DNA of 64,000 nucleotides from Rhizophagus clarus (lineage: Eukaryota > Glomeromycota > Glomeromycetes > Glomerales > Glomeraceae). The stretch spans positions 1,178,001 through 1,242,000 of the forward strand of contig BLAL01000319.1 in assembly GCA_015698045.1 (NCBI GenBank), given 5' to 3'. Below the pieces are notes generated by a model. The model did no database searches. It was not told where the DNA came from and worked only from the letters and a program-made list of their open reading frames with translations. Positions 49,581 to 60,944 of the stretch are shown here, one piece after another (the stretch's first letter is position 1; every line of letters starts with the position of its first letter). The position numbers were made by a program, and so were the translations under genes.

Positions 49581-51462
49581 TTACAAATTATTGATTTTAA
49601 GTCTTTCTAAACTATTTTTTGCTTTATTACATCCTTGATTTGCAGATTTTTCATACCAATAAATTGCTTTATTGACATATTTTGTAATTCCATCTCCTTT
49701 CTCATACATTAAAGCAAGATTAATTTGTGCCACTTCTTCTTCTAAATTTGCTGCATTTTGATATAATTCAAATGCTTTTTGCTTATCTATTTTAGTTCCA
49801 ATACCTTTATCATAACAATATCCCAATTCCATTATCCCACCTGGATATCCTTTCTCAGCTGATTGCTTAAATAATTCAAACGCTTTATTATAATCTTTTT
49901 TAGCACCAATTCCATTTTTATAACAATTACCTAGGTTGTACATAGCTTTTGTATTTCCATTATTTGCAGCCTTTTCAAGCCAATAAAATGCTTTTTTAAA
50001 ATCTCTTTCAGCCCCTAATCCGGTTAAATAACAATAACCCATACTATTATTCCCACATAGTATACCTTTATTAGCTGCTTTTTCATAATGTTCAAAAGCT
50101 AATTTTTCATTTCTTGTAATTCCGAGTCCTAATGAATAACATTCGCCAATAAAATATTGTGCTAATTTATGATCTTGTGCTAATGCACAAATAAATAAAC
50201 TAAGTGCTTCATCATAATTTTCACTTGCTATAATTCCATGATAATTAAAATATCCAAATAAAAAAATAGAATTTGCACTAATTTGATTATTTAATAACCA
50301 ATTATAAATTTCCTGCGAATTTATATTATGATCATTAAAATATTCAATAACTTTCTGCTTTTCGAATTTCCTATCAATTCCTTTATTTAATAATTTATAA
50401 ATAAAATCATATATTTCATCAATTATCATGCTGAAATATTTTTCAGCTGAAAGATTTTCTTGTTTACTTGATGTTGCAATAGAATCAATTTCTTTAGCTG
50501 TCTTTGATTCTGAATTATTATTTGGCTGATCCATAAAATGTTTAAATAAATTTTCACGCAAATCTTTTGGTATAACTCTTTTATACGGATATACTTTGCG
50601 TAAATATTCTTTAGAAGTTAAATTAAAGAAGTTAATAAAAGGGATACATTGTTGTAAAGTATTCTTTAAAGTAATAAAATCATTTTTTGAATAACTAGAA
50701 GGGTCTGCCGGAAGTTCAGGATTTTGAGAAATACCCCATTTAAGTACATGTTCCCAAACTTGAGTAACATTCATTTTAATATTATCATGTTGAATAAGAG
50801 AAATCAAACAATTTTCCGAAAGTGAATTGAAATCAATTGAATTAAAAATTTTTTCTGGTTCTTTAGACATTATTAATTCAGTACAAAAAATTTGTAATTT
50901 TAAGAAAGAATTATTTTCAAAACTTGTTTTGTATATCAAGCTAAAATTTTGTTCCATCCAATTTTTCTTATTTTCAATCAAAAATAATTGCAAATGAGTG
51001 ATTAATTCTTGAAGACTAAGTTCATTGGAAGCAACCAAAATTTTAATAATATCTGAAGTATCATATTCCTCTAAAGAAAGCCTTCCCCCATAAATATACC
51101 TAATAAAAAAACGACATCATTTATATAGTATTTTCATAAAAATTAATTTTTTATTTTTTAAAAAAAAAGTCGTTTATAAAATATTATTTTAATTCTCACC
51201 TTAAGATCATTGGAAAAATTTCAGGTGAGATGTTTGGTAATTTAATATGTGTCAAACTTCCATCATTTTTTATATTATTAACATTAGTTGATAAAATTCT
51301 TCGCAAATAAGGGGAACGATAATTTAAAATAACCATATGAGCACGAAAAATTTTTACGTAAGGGTCATCACCAACTTCAATGGTTATATCATAAAATTCA
51401 TTATCTTCTAAAATTTCAAGTAAATTTTGTGATAATTTTGGTAAAAATTTATTATTGTACAT
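49581..51462 (-). CDS. BTB-BACK-Sel1 repeat protein, copy BS8
   Basis: Exons 51462-51200 and 51099-49581 with a 100-bp intron (longest in the family) encode 593 aa. BTB starts MYNNKFLPKLSQNLL. BACK has LKLQIFCTELIMSKEPEK and VWEHVLKWGISQNPELPA, and ends with a unique VYPYKRVIPKDL. The Sel1 block is a hybrid: repeats one to three are BS4-like (ALAQDHKLAQYFIGECYSLG), repeats four to six are BS6-like (GGIMELGYCYDKGIGTKIDK and beyond). The frame is open upstream to 51534, but that stretch is a GAAA-rich leader, so the conserved MYNNKF start is preferred. Intact throughout. Confidence 0.88.
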
Positions 51463-51571
51463 TATAATAACCGACTTTCGATTTTCAAGAAATGAAAAGA
51501 AATGAAAGAAATGAAAGAAACGAAAGTAATGCAAGCTTGAAAATAAATGTTCTATTTATATGGATTTATAT

Positions 51572-51620
51572 GGTAAGCTTCGGAATCTTAAAAGTATATC
51601 GGCCCGAGAGATACCGAAAC
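51572..51620 (-). promoter_or_regulatory. Conserved upstream block of BS8
   Basis: GGTAAGCTTCGGAATC, then ATCGGCCCGAGAGATACCG, about 110-160 bp before the ATG. The homology ends soon after (about 51645), so the CCAAT-type boxes present in other copies are missing here, replaced by unrelated sequence. Confidence 0.55.
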
Positions 51621-51659
51621 CTTTGACTAATCATCACGTTACCGACTTCTGATATGTCA

Positions 51660-51973
51660 ATTTTTTATTTTTTAAATTATCAAACAAGTATACTTATTTT
51701 TAATGTAGAATTTTTATTAAATATTCAATAAATATGTTCGTTTTTCGCCTTTTCCTCGTTATTATCACGTGATGAATTCAAAAAATAACACAGTAGTATG
51801 AAAATAATTTATTGGTCGAGGTAATCTTAAACTAATCAAACTGATCGACCAAAATCGATTAAAATATTCTTATATATGAAAATTAACAAATTCATGTATG
51901 GAATGGAGGAAAAGAGAGTTTAGAAAGTTCGCTCCGATAATTTTACTATCACGACTTATTACATACACGTGGT
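51660..51973. repeat. Dispersed repeat, left part
   Basis: Resembles 15490-15680 (TTCAATAAA...GTTTTTCGCCTTTT.CTC order). It continues on the far side of the MITE around 52700-52800, implying the MITE split it. No coding signal. Confidence 0.4.
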
Positions 51974-52533
51974 TAGAGGCCTGCAACGGGCCGAGTCCGG
52001 GTTCAAAGCCCGGCCCGGACCCGGCCCGGAATCCGGGTTCGGGCCGGGCTAGCCTGTTCTTAACAAATTTCCGGGCCGGTCCGGGTTCAGAATATAAACC
52101 CGGATTTTCTTAATTCTGGCCAAACTACCTATTTAATTCCGGCAAAAATTTAAATTTATCCGGACATTACCATTTTTCTAATATAATTATTATATATTTT
52201 ATAATTTTATTTATAAATAATGATAATTTAAACACTGAATATATAAATTAGTATTTTTGTGATATTTCAATTATGCAAATCATTAAATTTTACATTACCC
52301 GAAAATTACTGGTTCAAATTTGAGATCTATATTACTAAATTTTTTTTTTTAACATTTGTGTTTAAAAAAAATTAAAAACTGAACTTCGAAGCATTGATAT
52401 ATTAAAATAATGTAATTTTAAACAACAAAAATGTAAAACACAATAATATAAAAATTCCGGTCCGGGTCCGGGCCGGCTGAGTTTTCACATATTCCGGGCC
52501 GGGTTTCAAAATATGGCCAAATGCAGGCCTCTA
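51974..52533. mobile_element. hAT-type MITE, GC-rich ends (family A, copy 2)
   Basis: Perfect 12-bp termini TAGAGGCCTGCA / TGCAGGCCTCTA are flanked by a perfect 8-bp duplication CACGTGGT (51966-51973 and 52534-52541). About 100 bp at the left end and 80 bp at the right end are extremely GC-rich (CCCGGCCCGG words), enclosing a 300-bp AT-rich centre. It is the longer relative of the 172-bp copy at 3279. No coding capacity. Confidence 0.93.
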
Positions 52534-52977
52534 CACGTGGTACTAATACTGCACTTTACTGTTTTGCAACACTATGCATCCGTATTCCTTTTCTATTAAT
52601 GAAGTAACATAGTTGGCTCATTTAATCATGATTAATTATATGACAAATCAACTTTTGGTCGATCATGGATCGCCTAAACTTCGATCGATCAAAAGGGTTG
52701 GGAACAATCAAATTCCTTAATATTTATCTGATTTTTTAAATAAATGAAGAAATCGAGGAACTTGATAAGATAATTGATACAGATATAAAAGTTAACAAAA
52801 TTTCAATATTGTTGTCGAATTTATCATGAAATATACTTATTACACAAAAACACCACTTAAATTTTTGACTTTCGCTAATTTGTGTAATAGTAGATAATAT
52901 GGTCCATCATAATATCTTAATTATATAATAATTTCAATAATAATATTGTAAAAAGATGTAATCATAATGCTTTACCC

Positions 52978-53625
52978 CCCTATAAAAAATAAGTGTCCGG
53001 ATAATGTCCAGAAAATGTCCAGAAAAAATCTAAAATGTTGTCCGGAAATTCTGGACACTGTGTGTCCGGAAACTGTTCCGAAAACACTGCATTTTCGGGA
53101 TATTAGGAATTTGTCCTGAAATTGTCCAGAAATGTATTTTCGTAAAATTTTGCCACAAAAGATGATCAATGGATAGATGATCATCATTATTCCTTAACCC
53201 AAAATTTTTATATCATAGATATATAGTATTTTTGCCTGCTCTGCAATTTTAATTAGTACGACAGAAAAGGTTTTGAATGTCAGTTTTGTGCTTTTTGCAT
53301 TTTTTTACAAAATTAATTTATCCTTTTTTGGAAATAGTATCCAGAATTTGTCCTGAACTTTTTCATGTCCGGAATTTGTCTATCTCGTTTTTTTACTATG
53401 TCCAGAATTTGTCCAGGTTTAACTGTCCAGAATTTGTCCAAAATTTTATACCGAACAAATACTGGATGAATTCAGGACAAAGTTAGGACATGTCAAAATT
53501 TTAAGTATCAGAAGTGTGTCAGACATGTACCAAAAAAGTGGACATTTTCCGGACACATCAGATTTATTCCGGACATTTTCCAGACATTTTTGATAACATT
53601 TTCCGGACATTTATTTTTTATAGGG
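52978..53625. mobile_element. MITE with CCCTATAAAAAATAA ends and GTCCGGA subrepeats
   Basis: CCCTATAAAAAATAAGTGTC at the left is matched by the complement of GACATTTATTTTTTATAGGG at the right. CCC flanks both sides, so a 3-bp target duplication is possible. Subterminal GTCCGGA/GTCCAGAA words occur more than fifteen times. The ends point to a superfamily different from the 8-bp-duplication MITEs. Short frames inside (52972-53187, 53277-53486) are low-complexity products of these repeats. Confidence 0.8.
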
Positions 53626-53639
53626 CCCAAAACGTACAT

Positions 53640-54802
53640 TGGTAACTTTTAGTTGTCAAAATATTAAAAAAGCCTTTAATGATTTGAAATATTCCATATT
53701 CTTCTACAAAAAGGCCGCCATATTCATATTTTCTATTATTAAAAAATGTGACAGTGAAGACTAACGATGGAAGTTTAGTCACCATAATCAAATAATGAAC
53801 CCGGTCAGGCAATTTTCCATAGCAAATTTTCATTGAATTCATATGAACTTTTTATCTCGTCTGTAATTACTAATCTATCAATCCATTTTGAGAATGTTGA
53901 TAGTAAATGATTTTTGAATCAATACTTTTAAATTTTTTGAGCTATCTTCTTCTAGTTTTCTTTGATTTTAGATTATTTATATTTAATTGATAAAATGGCT
54001 AATTAAATCTTTACGTAAATCATTTTGTAAAATCTTTTGCACGGATAAACTTTGTCCAAAAATTCTTGTTGCAAAGTTTGATTTAAGGTATTAAAATCTT
54101 TTTTTGAATAACTTGAAGAATCTAAAGGAAGTTCAGAATTTTGAACAATACCCATTTAAACATATGTTCCCAAACTTGAGTAACGTTCACTTGAAAGTTA
54201 TCATGTTGAATAAGATATCATGCCTTTTTCTAAAAGTGAAATTAAATCAATTAAATTAAAAGTTTTTTCTGATTCTTTATACATTAATTCAGTATAAAAT
54301 TTTTGTAATTTTACGAAAGAATATTGTTTATATATCAAGTTAAAATCTTGCTCTACCCTTTTTTGTTCTCAATCAAAAATGATAGTCGAGAATTAATTAC
54401 AATTAAATAATATCTTTAACATCATATTCCTCAAAGAAAACCTTTTTCCATAAATATACATAAATAAAAATTATAAGAAATTAGATTATCTATTTTTTTT
54501 TTAAAAAAAAAAAAAAATAATCATAATTTATCATTTAATTCTCTTAGCTCAATATCATTCATCAGGTAATACATTTGATAATTTAATGTGTTAAACTTTC
54601 ATAATTTTATTTTTATTGATATTAGTTAATAAAATTCTTTGCAAATGTAGGGAACGATAATTTAAAATAATTATGTGATACAAAAAACTTTATGCAAAGG
54701 TCATTAACAACATCATGGTTGTATCATAAAATTCACTTACAGTATCACGGCATAAATTTACTTGAAATTTTACAAGAAGTCGAATAGGTATTTATCGTAC
54801 GT
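53640..54802 (-). pseudogene. BTB-BACK...TLD relic
   Basis: Exon 1 (54802 to about 54548) is recognisable but its ATG is now GTG-like (CGTACGTATAAC), and it has several indels. The intron region is poly(A/T). Exon 2 shows eroded BTB end and BACK (about 54460-53985: IQHDNF-, VWEH.F-, LRKDLI-like text) with many frameshifts. No Sel1 repeats follow. Instead a frame at 53842-53640 reads FNNRKYEYGGLFVEEY and GIFQIIKG, the usual end of a TLD domain. It is the second relic in the window with a TLD rather than a Sel1 end. A MITE lies immediately downstream. Confidence 0.6.
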
Positions 54803-57057
54803 ATAACAGACTTTCAATTTTCAGAAGGATGTTACAATTTATTTAAACGCCTTGACTGTATTTTTAACTTAACTTTTTAAATTGAATAGTATTGTGGATT
54901 TTGGGAATACTATATGTGGGATATGATATGGGTTCGGTAAATTGTGGCTTCTAAATTATACAGTTACACGAATCTTAGAAGATCAAATCTAAAAATTGAG
55001 AAATTTTATTACTACATAATGCCGTCTCGTTAATATATTTATATCAATAATTAAGATTACTTTTGGAACAAATAGTGGGTTATAACTTATAAATGACGAG
55101 AAATTTCCAGAAGTATGAGTAATACTACTTTTTTGAGTATTGCTCACCTAGAACAATTCGTGTAATAGTTAAAGCAGATTTTATATCTCTTTCACTTCAA
55201 AATTATAGAACAAATACGAAAATTTTTAAACCTAAATTATCAATTATTTTAGCAGTTAATACACAAAAAAAATTCAGCAATAGAATTCTCGTGAAATGTT
55301 GATGGTTGTGTTTTGTTTTATCATGAACGACATGATTGTATCTAGGTAACAGCAAATAAATATGGAATCGATATCTGTATATAAATGCAAATTTTTACAT
55401 AAATGGGTGGATTTATGTCTTATCATCTGTTGATAAACCGCTGACGCATTACAGTCTCGCAAAGATTACCTGAAGAATATAATGAACAACAAAAAATTTT
55501 ATCAAATAGCCTTGCTTGATCTACGTGAAACACCTGTTGCATTCTGTTGCATTCAATTACCAAATCAATCAACTAAAGAACGTGGAAAACGATCAATCTC
55601 AACCATACACTCATATTTATGTATATAACAGCCGTGAGCATAACTATTTAACGATAACCCTTGCTTGCCTTGCGGGTGATTACGAAATTTCATATTTTTA
55701 TTTATCAGAAATGTGAGTTATTGAACAAAATTTTATCCCAATTATGATAAATAGGAAAAAAATATTAATTTATTATTAGAAGGTAGAAAATTGTTAAAGG
55801 AAAAGATGGTCATTTCTTTTAATGTTTCTTTCATATTATTTTGAAATAATAGGCGGATATTCGAGACATAATACCATCTCAAGATAGTACTACCTTAAAT
55901 GGTATTGTTTTTATTGTTTCCAAGTTCGAAAATAATATTTATAATGATAATAACTCGAATAAAAAATTTTAAAATTTTAATTTGAATTAATACAGTAACA
56001 CAATCAACTTTTCTTTAAAAAGTTAAAATTGTGGCAGTGTTGGTTTGTCTATTTTACTGTAAAAATAATATATATATAGGGAAAATTTGCAACAATTTAT
56101 TGAGTTACATGGCTACAGCAAATCAAATAATTTACCAAATTTCAATAAAAAATTTGCTTCAGTATTTTAAAAAAATTTTATGGATAAACTATTTAACTGA
56201 TTTTAGAATCAATGCAATGCTTTAATTCAGTAATCGCTATTGAGTTAATCATGTAATATTGTGTACAGAAAAACCAAAATTAAATATGCTATGATTAGAA
56301 TATTAACTAAAAACACAACATCATAATTTCTAATAAATGCAAATTTTAACAATTGACTATTTTATTCAAATTAACGACTTTATGTTGAAAACATTTTAAT
56401 TTAAAAGAATAAATATAAATGAACTGAGACCCAATATAAATGAAGGTAAAAAAGAAACTATAAGGTGAGTAATTATACTTTACGTACATTACTGGAGAAA
56501 ATATATTCACTATTTTATAAAACTTTTTAATTGTTTTAATTGTTTTGCAATTTTAGTACAATATGTATAAAGAATTAATTATATCAGTCACTGGTCATGT
56601 CATGAAAAAAAGAGGGAGATTTTTTTCAATAAAATTTACAAAAAAAAGTTTGTGGTACAGTATCCTCTTTAAATATATAGTACACGTATATAATTAAAGT
56701 TGGCCAAAATTTACTCAATCTGGTTAAATTTGCCAATCAATAATTCATAATTCTGGCCGAATTTTTCTTAATTCTGGCCAAATTCGTAATGCCGGCCCAA
56801 ATTACGTTAAAATCGAAATTTTCAGGTCAAAGGTAATACCATATTTATGCAATGTAACACTTTTTCCAACAATAGTAAACATGTTCGTTCAAAACTTAAA
56901 AAATATTTTTAAACTTTTTAAAAGTCAAAAATTTCACTTTATTCGGTTGCATCTGGCCAAAGAAGATAGTCAATTATATGGTTATTTTGATATAGCAAAC
57001 TAATAAAAATTAAGAAAATTTTTTTAACTTCTTTCTTTTGCTTATTTTTTTTAAATA
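54803..57057. other. Relic upstream flank, eroded family spacer and unassigned sequence
   Basis: 55735-56560 aligns by eye with family spacers (AGGCGGATATTCGAGAC near 55851), so the TLD relic belonged to the same unit. 54830-55730 is unassigned. 56700-56830 is a cluster of TGGCCAAA/TTCTGGCC words resembling MITE subterminal repeats without visible ends. Open frames at 55274-55462 and 55516-55716 have no motif. Confidence 0.4.
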
Positions 57058-60041
57058 TCATCGGGAGTTGTATTCTATGTAGATTTATATGAAAAATCTA
57101 TGTAAAATTTATATACACTATTCTACATAGTTTTAAATACCCAACATGGATTTTACGTAAACCTGATCTTACATGTAAAGTAAATTTATATAGAATTATA
57201 TAGAATTTTTATTTAAAATTCAAATAAAGTCTATGTATTTTTTAAATAAATATTGCATTTAATATTATTTGTTAATTTGCAAATAAAGCTTTCATTTTAA
57301 ATTATTGCATAAATACATTCTAAATCTTACTAACGAATTATCTAATGATATACATTAGATTACTATCACTCTCCGACCTGCTTTGCTAGTCCAATTTACA
57401 TATAAACAGTTTCATGATAATATAATATCTACAAACGCAATACCGGACTTTACACAAGTCGTTTTACAACTTCACAAATCTTTGGCCAAATATGCCTTAT
57501 ATGTCATATGATACACGTGGTATGGTATACCTTCTAATATTAAAGAAATCAAACAAAGTATCAATCAAAAATAATTTTGCAACCTGCACTAATAATATCA
57601 ACATACCCCATAATTGTCTTGGAAGGAGTATAGTTTATAACTAAGTCCCCAGTATTAATTTCCTCATTAGTTTATATTTTTCGTGTTTTCCGTAGACTGT
57701 CATTATCATAAAGATACAGTTTCCATTTATTTTCATCATATATGGACATTTTTAAAAAAAACTTATTGCAGTTAATAAATCAATTAAAATGATCACAGAC
57801 CTGCAATATTTATCTGATTTCCATATCAAAACACTGTATCTATCTAATTTTCTATATCCCATGTGCTTATCAACGTGATTGTTGGCTTTCATCTACTTAT
57901 ATAATGTCAAACAACAGATAGAGATGCAAGAAATATTACAAAGAAATTAGCTACTACACACATAGAAACAGAAAATTGAATACATACCAAAAAAGAAAGT
58001 TCACAGTAATCGTTCAGGCATTTGTTATGCGATCACTATTAAGAAATATAAATCTCAGCATGGATGATTCACAACTGCACAAGAATATACATTTCTGAGA
58101 AAAACAAATTAAAAACTGGGAAAAGACTATCAAAACTTGCGGATCTATAAAAAAGGAAGAAATATTAGCAAAATACTAGTTAATATTTCTTTAATAAAAA
58201 AATACAAATAAAGTTTTACAATAAACTTACTTTCTTTGTTGATTCCAATAACTCGGATTTACAAAAAAAATTAAGAAACACTAGTTAATGCTTAATAGAA
58301 AATATATAAAATAAAGTAGGTTTCATGATGAAGCTTACTTTTTTATTTTCAATGGTTTGACGAATTCCCAATCCTACTTTTCTGTTCCAAAATCCAACGC
58401 CATCTGAGAGAGAAATATAAGAAGAAAATAAAGGAGTGTTATAAAGTCTTCAGTTACTAATGTTTCCTAAATTTATTTGATCCCTAATCCTTACCATGAG
58501 TTCATTCCCAATCTTCAAAGTATAACAATTCAAAGAATTTGAGATTCTGGGTAAAAAAAAATAGGAAAATTAGTAAAGTTTATAGTCTCTATTTCCTAAT
58601 TCTCTACAACTCTCACCTTATTCTGAAGTTAATAATCAAAATAAATTCTATTCATCCGCAGTTTATAGTACTTAAAATAGTTTATTGATAAAAAACATAC
58701 CATTTTATAAAAGTTTTTTTCTTTTTTCTTTCACAGTTTAAAAGAAAATAAAAAAAATTTTTTTTAATGGGAAAATTCATTTTTGGTTTTATAGACAAAG
58801 AAGTTTTTTTTTTATAAAGGAATGTAAAAATAAGTTTAAAAAAGTATAAATACGAAATAGAAAAGTTTAAAAATTTTTTATATGATATAAAAAAGTTTAT
58901 TTATAAAGAAATACTCCAAAATGAGTGGCAAAAAAAACATTGTTTTAAGAATGAATGTTAGTTGTTAAAGATGAAGAAAACAATACAACGAGATCAAAAG
59001 TGGGAAGATGTGTTGGAAAAATAGACGTTTATGTTGTACGAATTGACACGTGATTAGATGAGATACGGCAAGCAGTAGAGCTTTCCTTAACGGGTAATGT
59101 AACTAGAATACTCTAGGATTTATCCTATTAGCCTATATATCCGGATTGTTTTTATAATATTGATTTTTTTTATATAGGATTATCCGGATTATACTTTCGG
59201 ATACCCTAGGTTTAATAATAGTTTATAGCTTAATTGTTATTTAAATGTTAATAAGGACAATTTAAGCTTCTTAAAGCTTTTAACTCTTCTAAAAATTGTT
59301 ACTAAGATACATTATTTAGCGAGTGAAAATGTAATAAATATAAATTTATTTAAATTAATTATAATAAATAAGTATGTATAATTGCTGCGCCTGTAAGCCT
59401 AGAATACCTTATAATTTTCATTCGGATTTATCCGTTACTAACTGACACAGGGTATTCGGATACAATTTTTTTGAAACGGATAACCCTATAACAGCATTAG
59501 GGTTATCTGGTTCGAAGCTCTAGCAAACAGTCACTATATTCTTATAAATGTACAAGTTTTTGAAACTTAATTTAATAAGAGTATCCATATAGAAGAGATA
59601 AAAAAATATTAAGGTTATTGAAAAAAACCACTAGTCGCTAATATTGATTGCAAATCATGATCTTTATGAAAATTTTATATAAAATATACATCAAATTTCG
59701 TATATATATAATTAGTATATGAAATATTTGCATAATATTTATTTGATTATATATTATGCATGAATTCATATTCAAATAGATTTGTATCTGTATAATTTTA
59801 TTTAAAATATTTACATGGATATTACTTGACTATAAATTACATATAAATTTATATTTAACTAATTTTATATTTACATAAATTTTATACAAAATATCTACAA
59901 TATTTTTATGTTCATATGAAAAATAAATAGATCATTTATATAGACTACAGATTTATAAAAATTTATATAATAAATTTATATTGGATATACATAGAATTAT
60001 GGACATTACATAGACTCTATAAAAAATACAACTCCTGATGA
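57058..60041. mobile_element. Candidate 3-kb element with long AT-rich TIRs
   Basis: TCATCGGGAGTTGTATT at 57058 is matched by the complement of AATACAACTCCTGATGA ending at 60041. Both ends continue inward with related CTATGTAGA/TCTACATAG-type AT-rich sequence for several hundred bases, as in long-TIR (Mutator-like) elements. No target duplication is evident. The centre (57970-58720) carries minus-strand segments bounded by AG and GTAAG-like sites (for example 58546-58495 and 58403-58339). A hAT MITE is nested at 59076-59522. No transposase domain recognised. Confidence 0.55.
59076..59522. mobile_element. Nested hAT-type MITE with TAGAGCTT ends
   Basis: TAGAGCTTTCC at the left and GGTTCGAAGCTCTA at the right form short imperfect termini. 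They are flanked by GCAAGCAG (59068-59075) and GCAAACAG (59523-59530), 7 of 8 matching. Inside, GGATTATCC / GGATAACCC words recur in both orientations. It lies wholly within the 57058-60041 element. Confidence 0.75.
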
Positions 60042-60944
60042 TTATATAAATATCTTTTATTTTAACGCTACTTTAAGCATAAAAAAAACATTTTACTTAT
60101 CCATAATATATTATCTTTATTTATAATTAACAAAGCAAATAGACCTAATAGCTAATAAGAATTTTTTCTATAAATAAATAATTTATGTTTTATTTTCATG
60201 TTTAATGAATTAAAATTTAAAAATTTAAAGTTTTTTTCTAATAAGTTGTAGAAATTTACATGATTATTATAATGCTAGAGTTTAAGCATTAAAGGTTTAA
60301 TTTAAATAAACAAAAAAACATTATATTTAACTAGTTTTCGACCAAAAATCCACTTATAACACCCAAATAGACCCAATAGTATTGTTTTAATAGATAAAAA
60401 GATTTTTTATTAATGTTTTAATTAAAAAATTTTAACAAAATTTACAAATAACAAAAAATCTGACATAATAATCACCCTTCTAAGCTTAACAAAAGTTGTT
60501 TATTTCGCCAAATTATAGCTAGAAATGAGACAATTACAAGTTAAAAAAAGCTTTTGCTAAATGTTTTATTGAAATCAAAAATTTTTTTTTTTATTATAAA
60601 AATTGACTTTTTGCGGTTTACACAAAAACTACCTAAATAACTGCCTTTTTTAACTTAGTAAATCTTTTTCTTCTCGTAAAATTACATATATTCTTGTTAT
60701 TTAAATTGTATTTTACATTTACTTTTAAGTTGCATCTGGAGGAAAACTTCATTTTTGAGACGAACTTTCTTGTATGTAAATGCAAAAAAAAAAAAAATAT
60801 TACTAAAGAGGAAATGATGATAAAAATTTATAATACACATGACGAACTATTAATTTACTTAATTTGTATAAGCGTTGTATTAAAAAAATTCTTTTTTAGC
60901 TACATGATGAAATATTCAATTATGGTTACACAAAATTATTTTAA
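60042..60944. other. Gene-free AT-rich interval
   Basis: Poly(A/T) runs and a low-complexity plus frame (60694-60948) that runs into the BS9 end on the opposite strand. No domain or repeat structure recognised. Confidence 0.4.
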
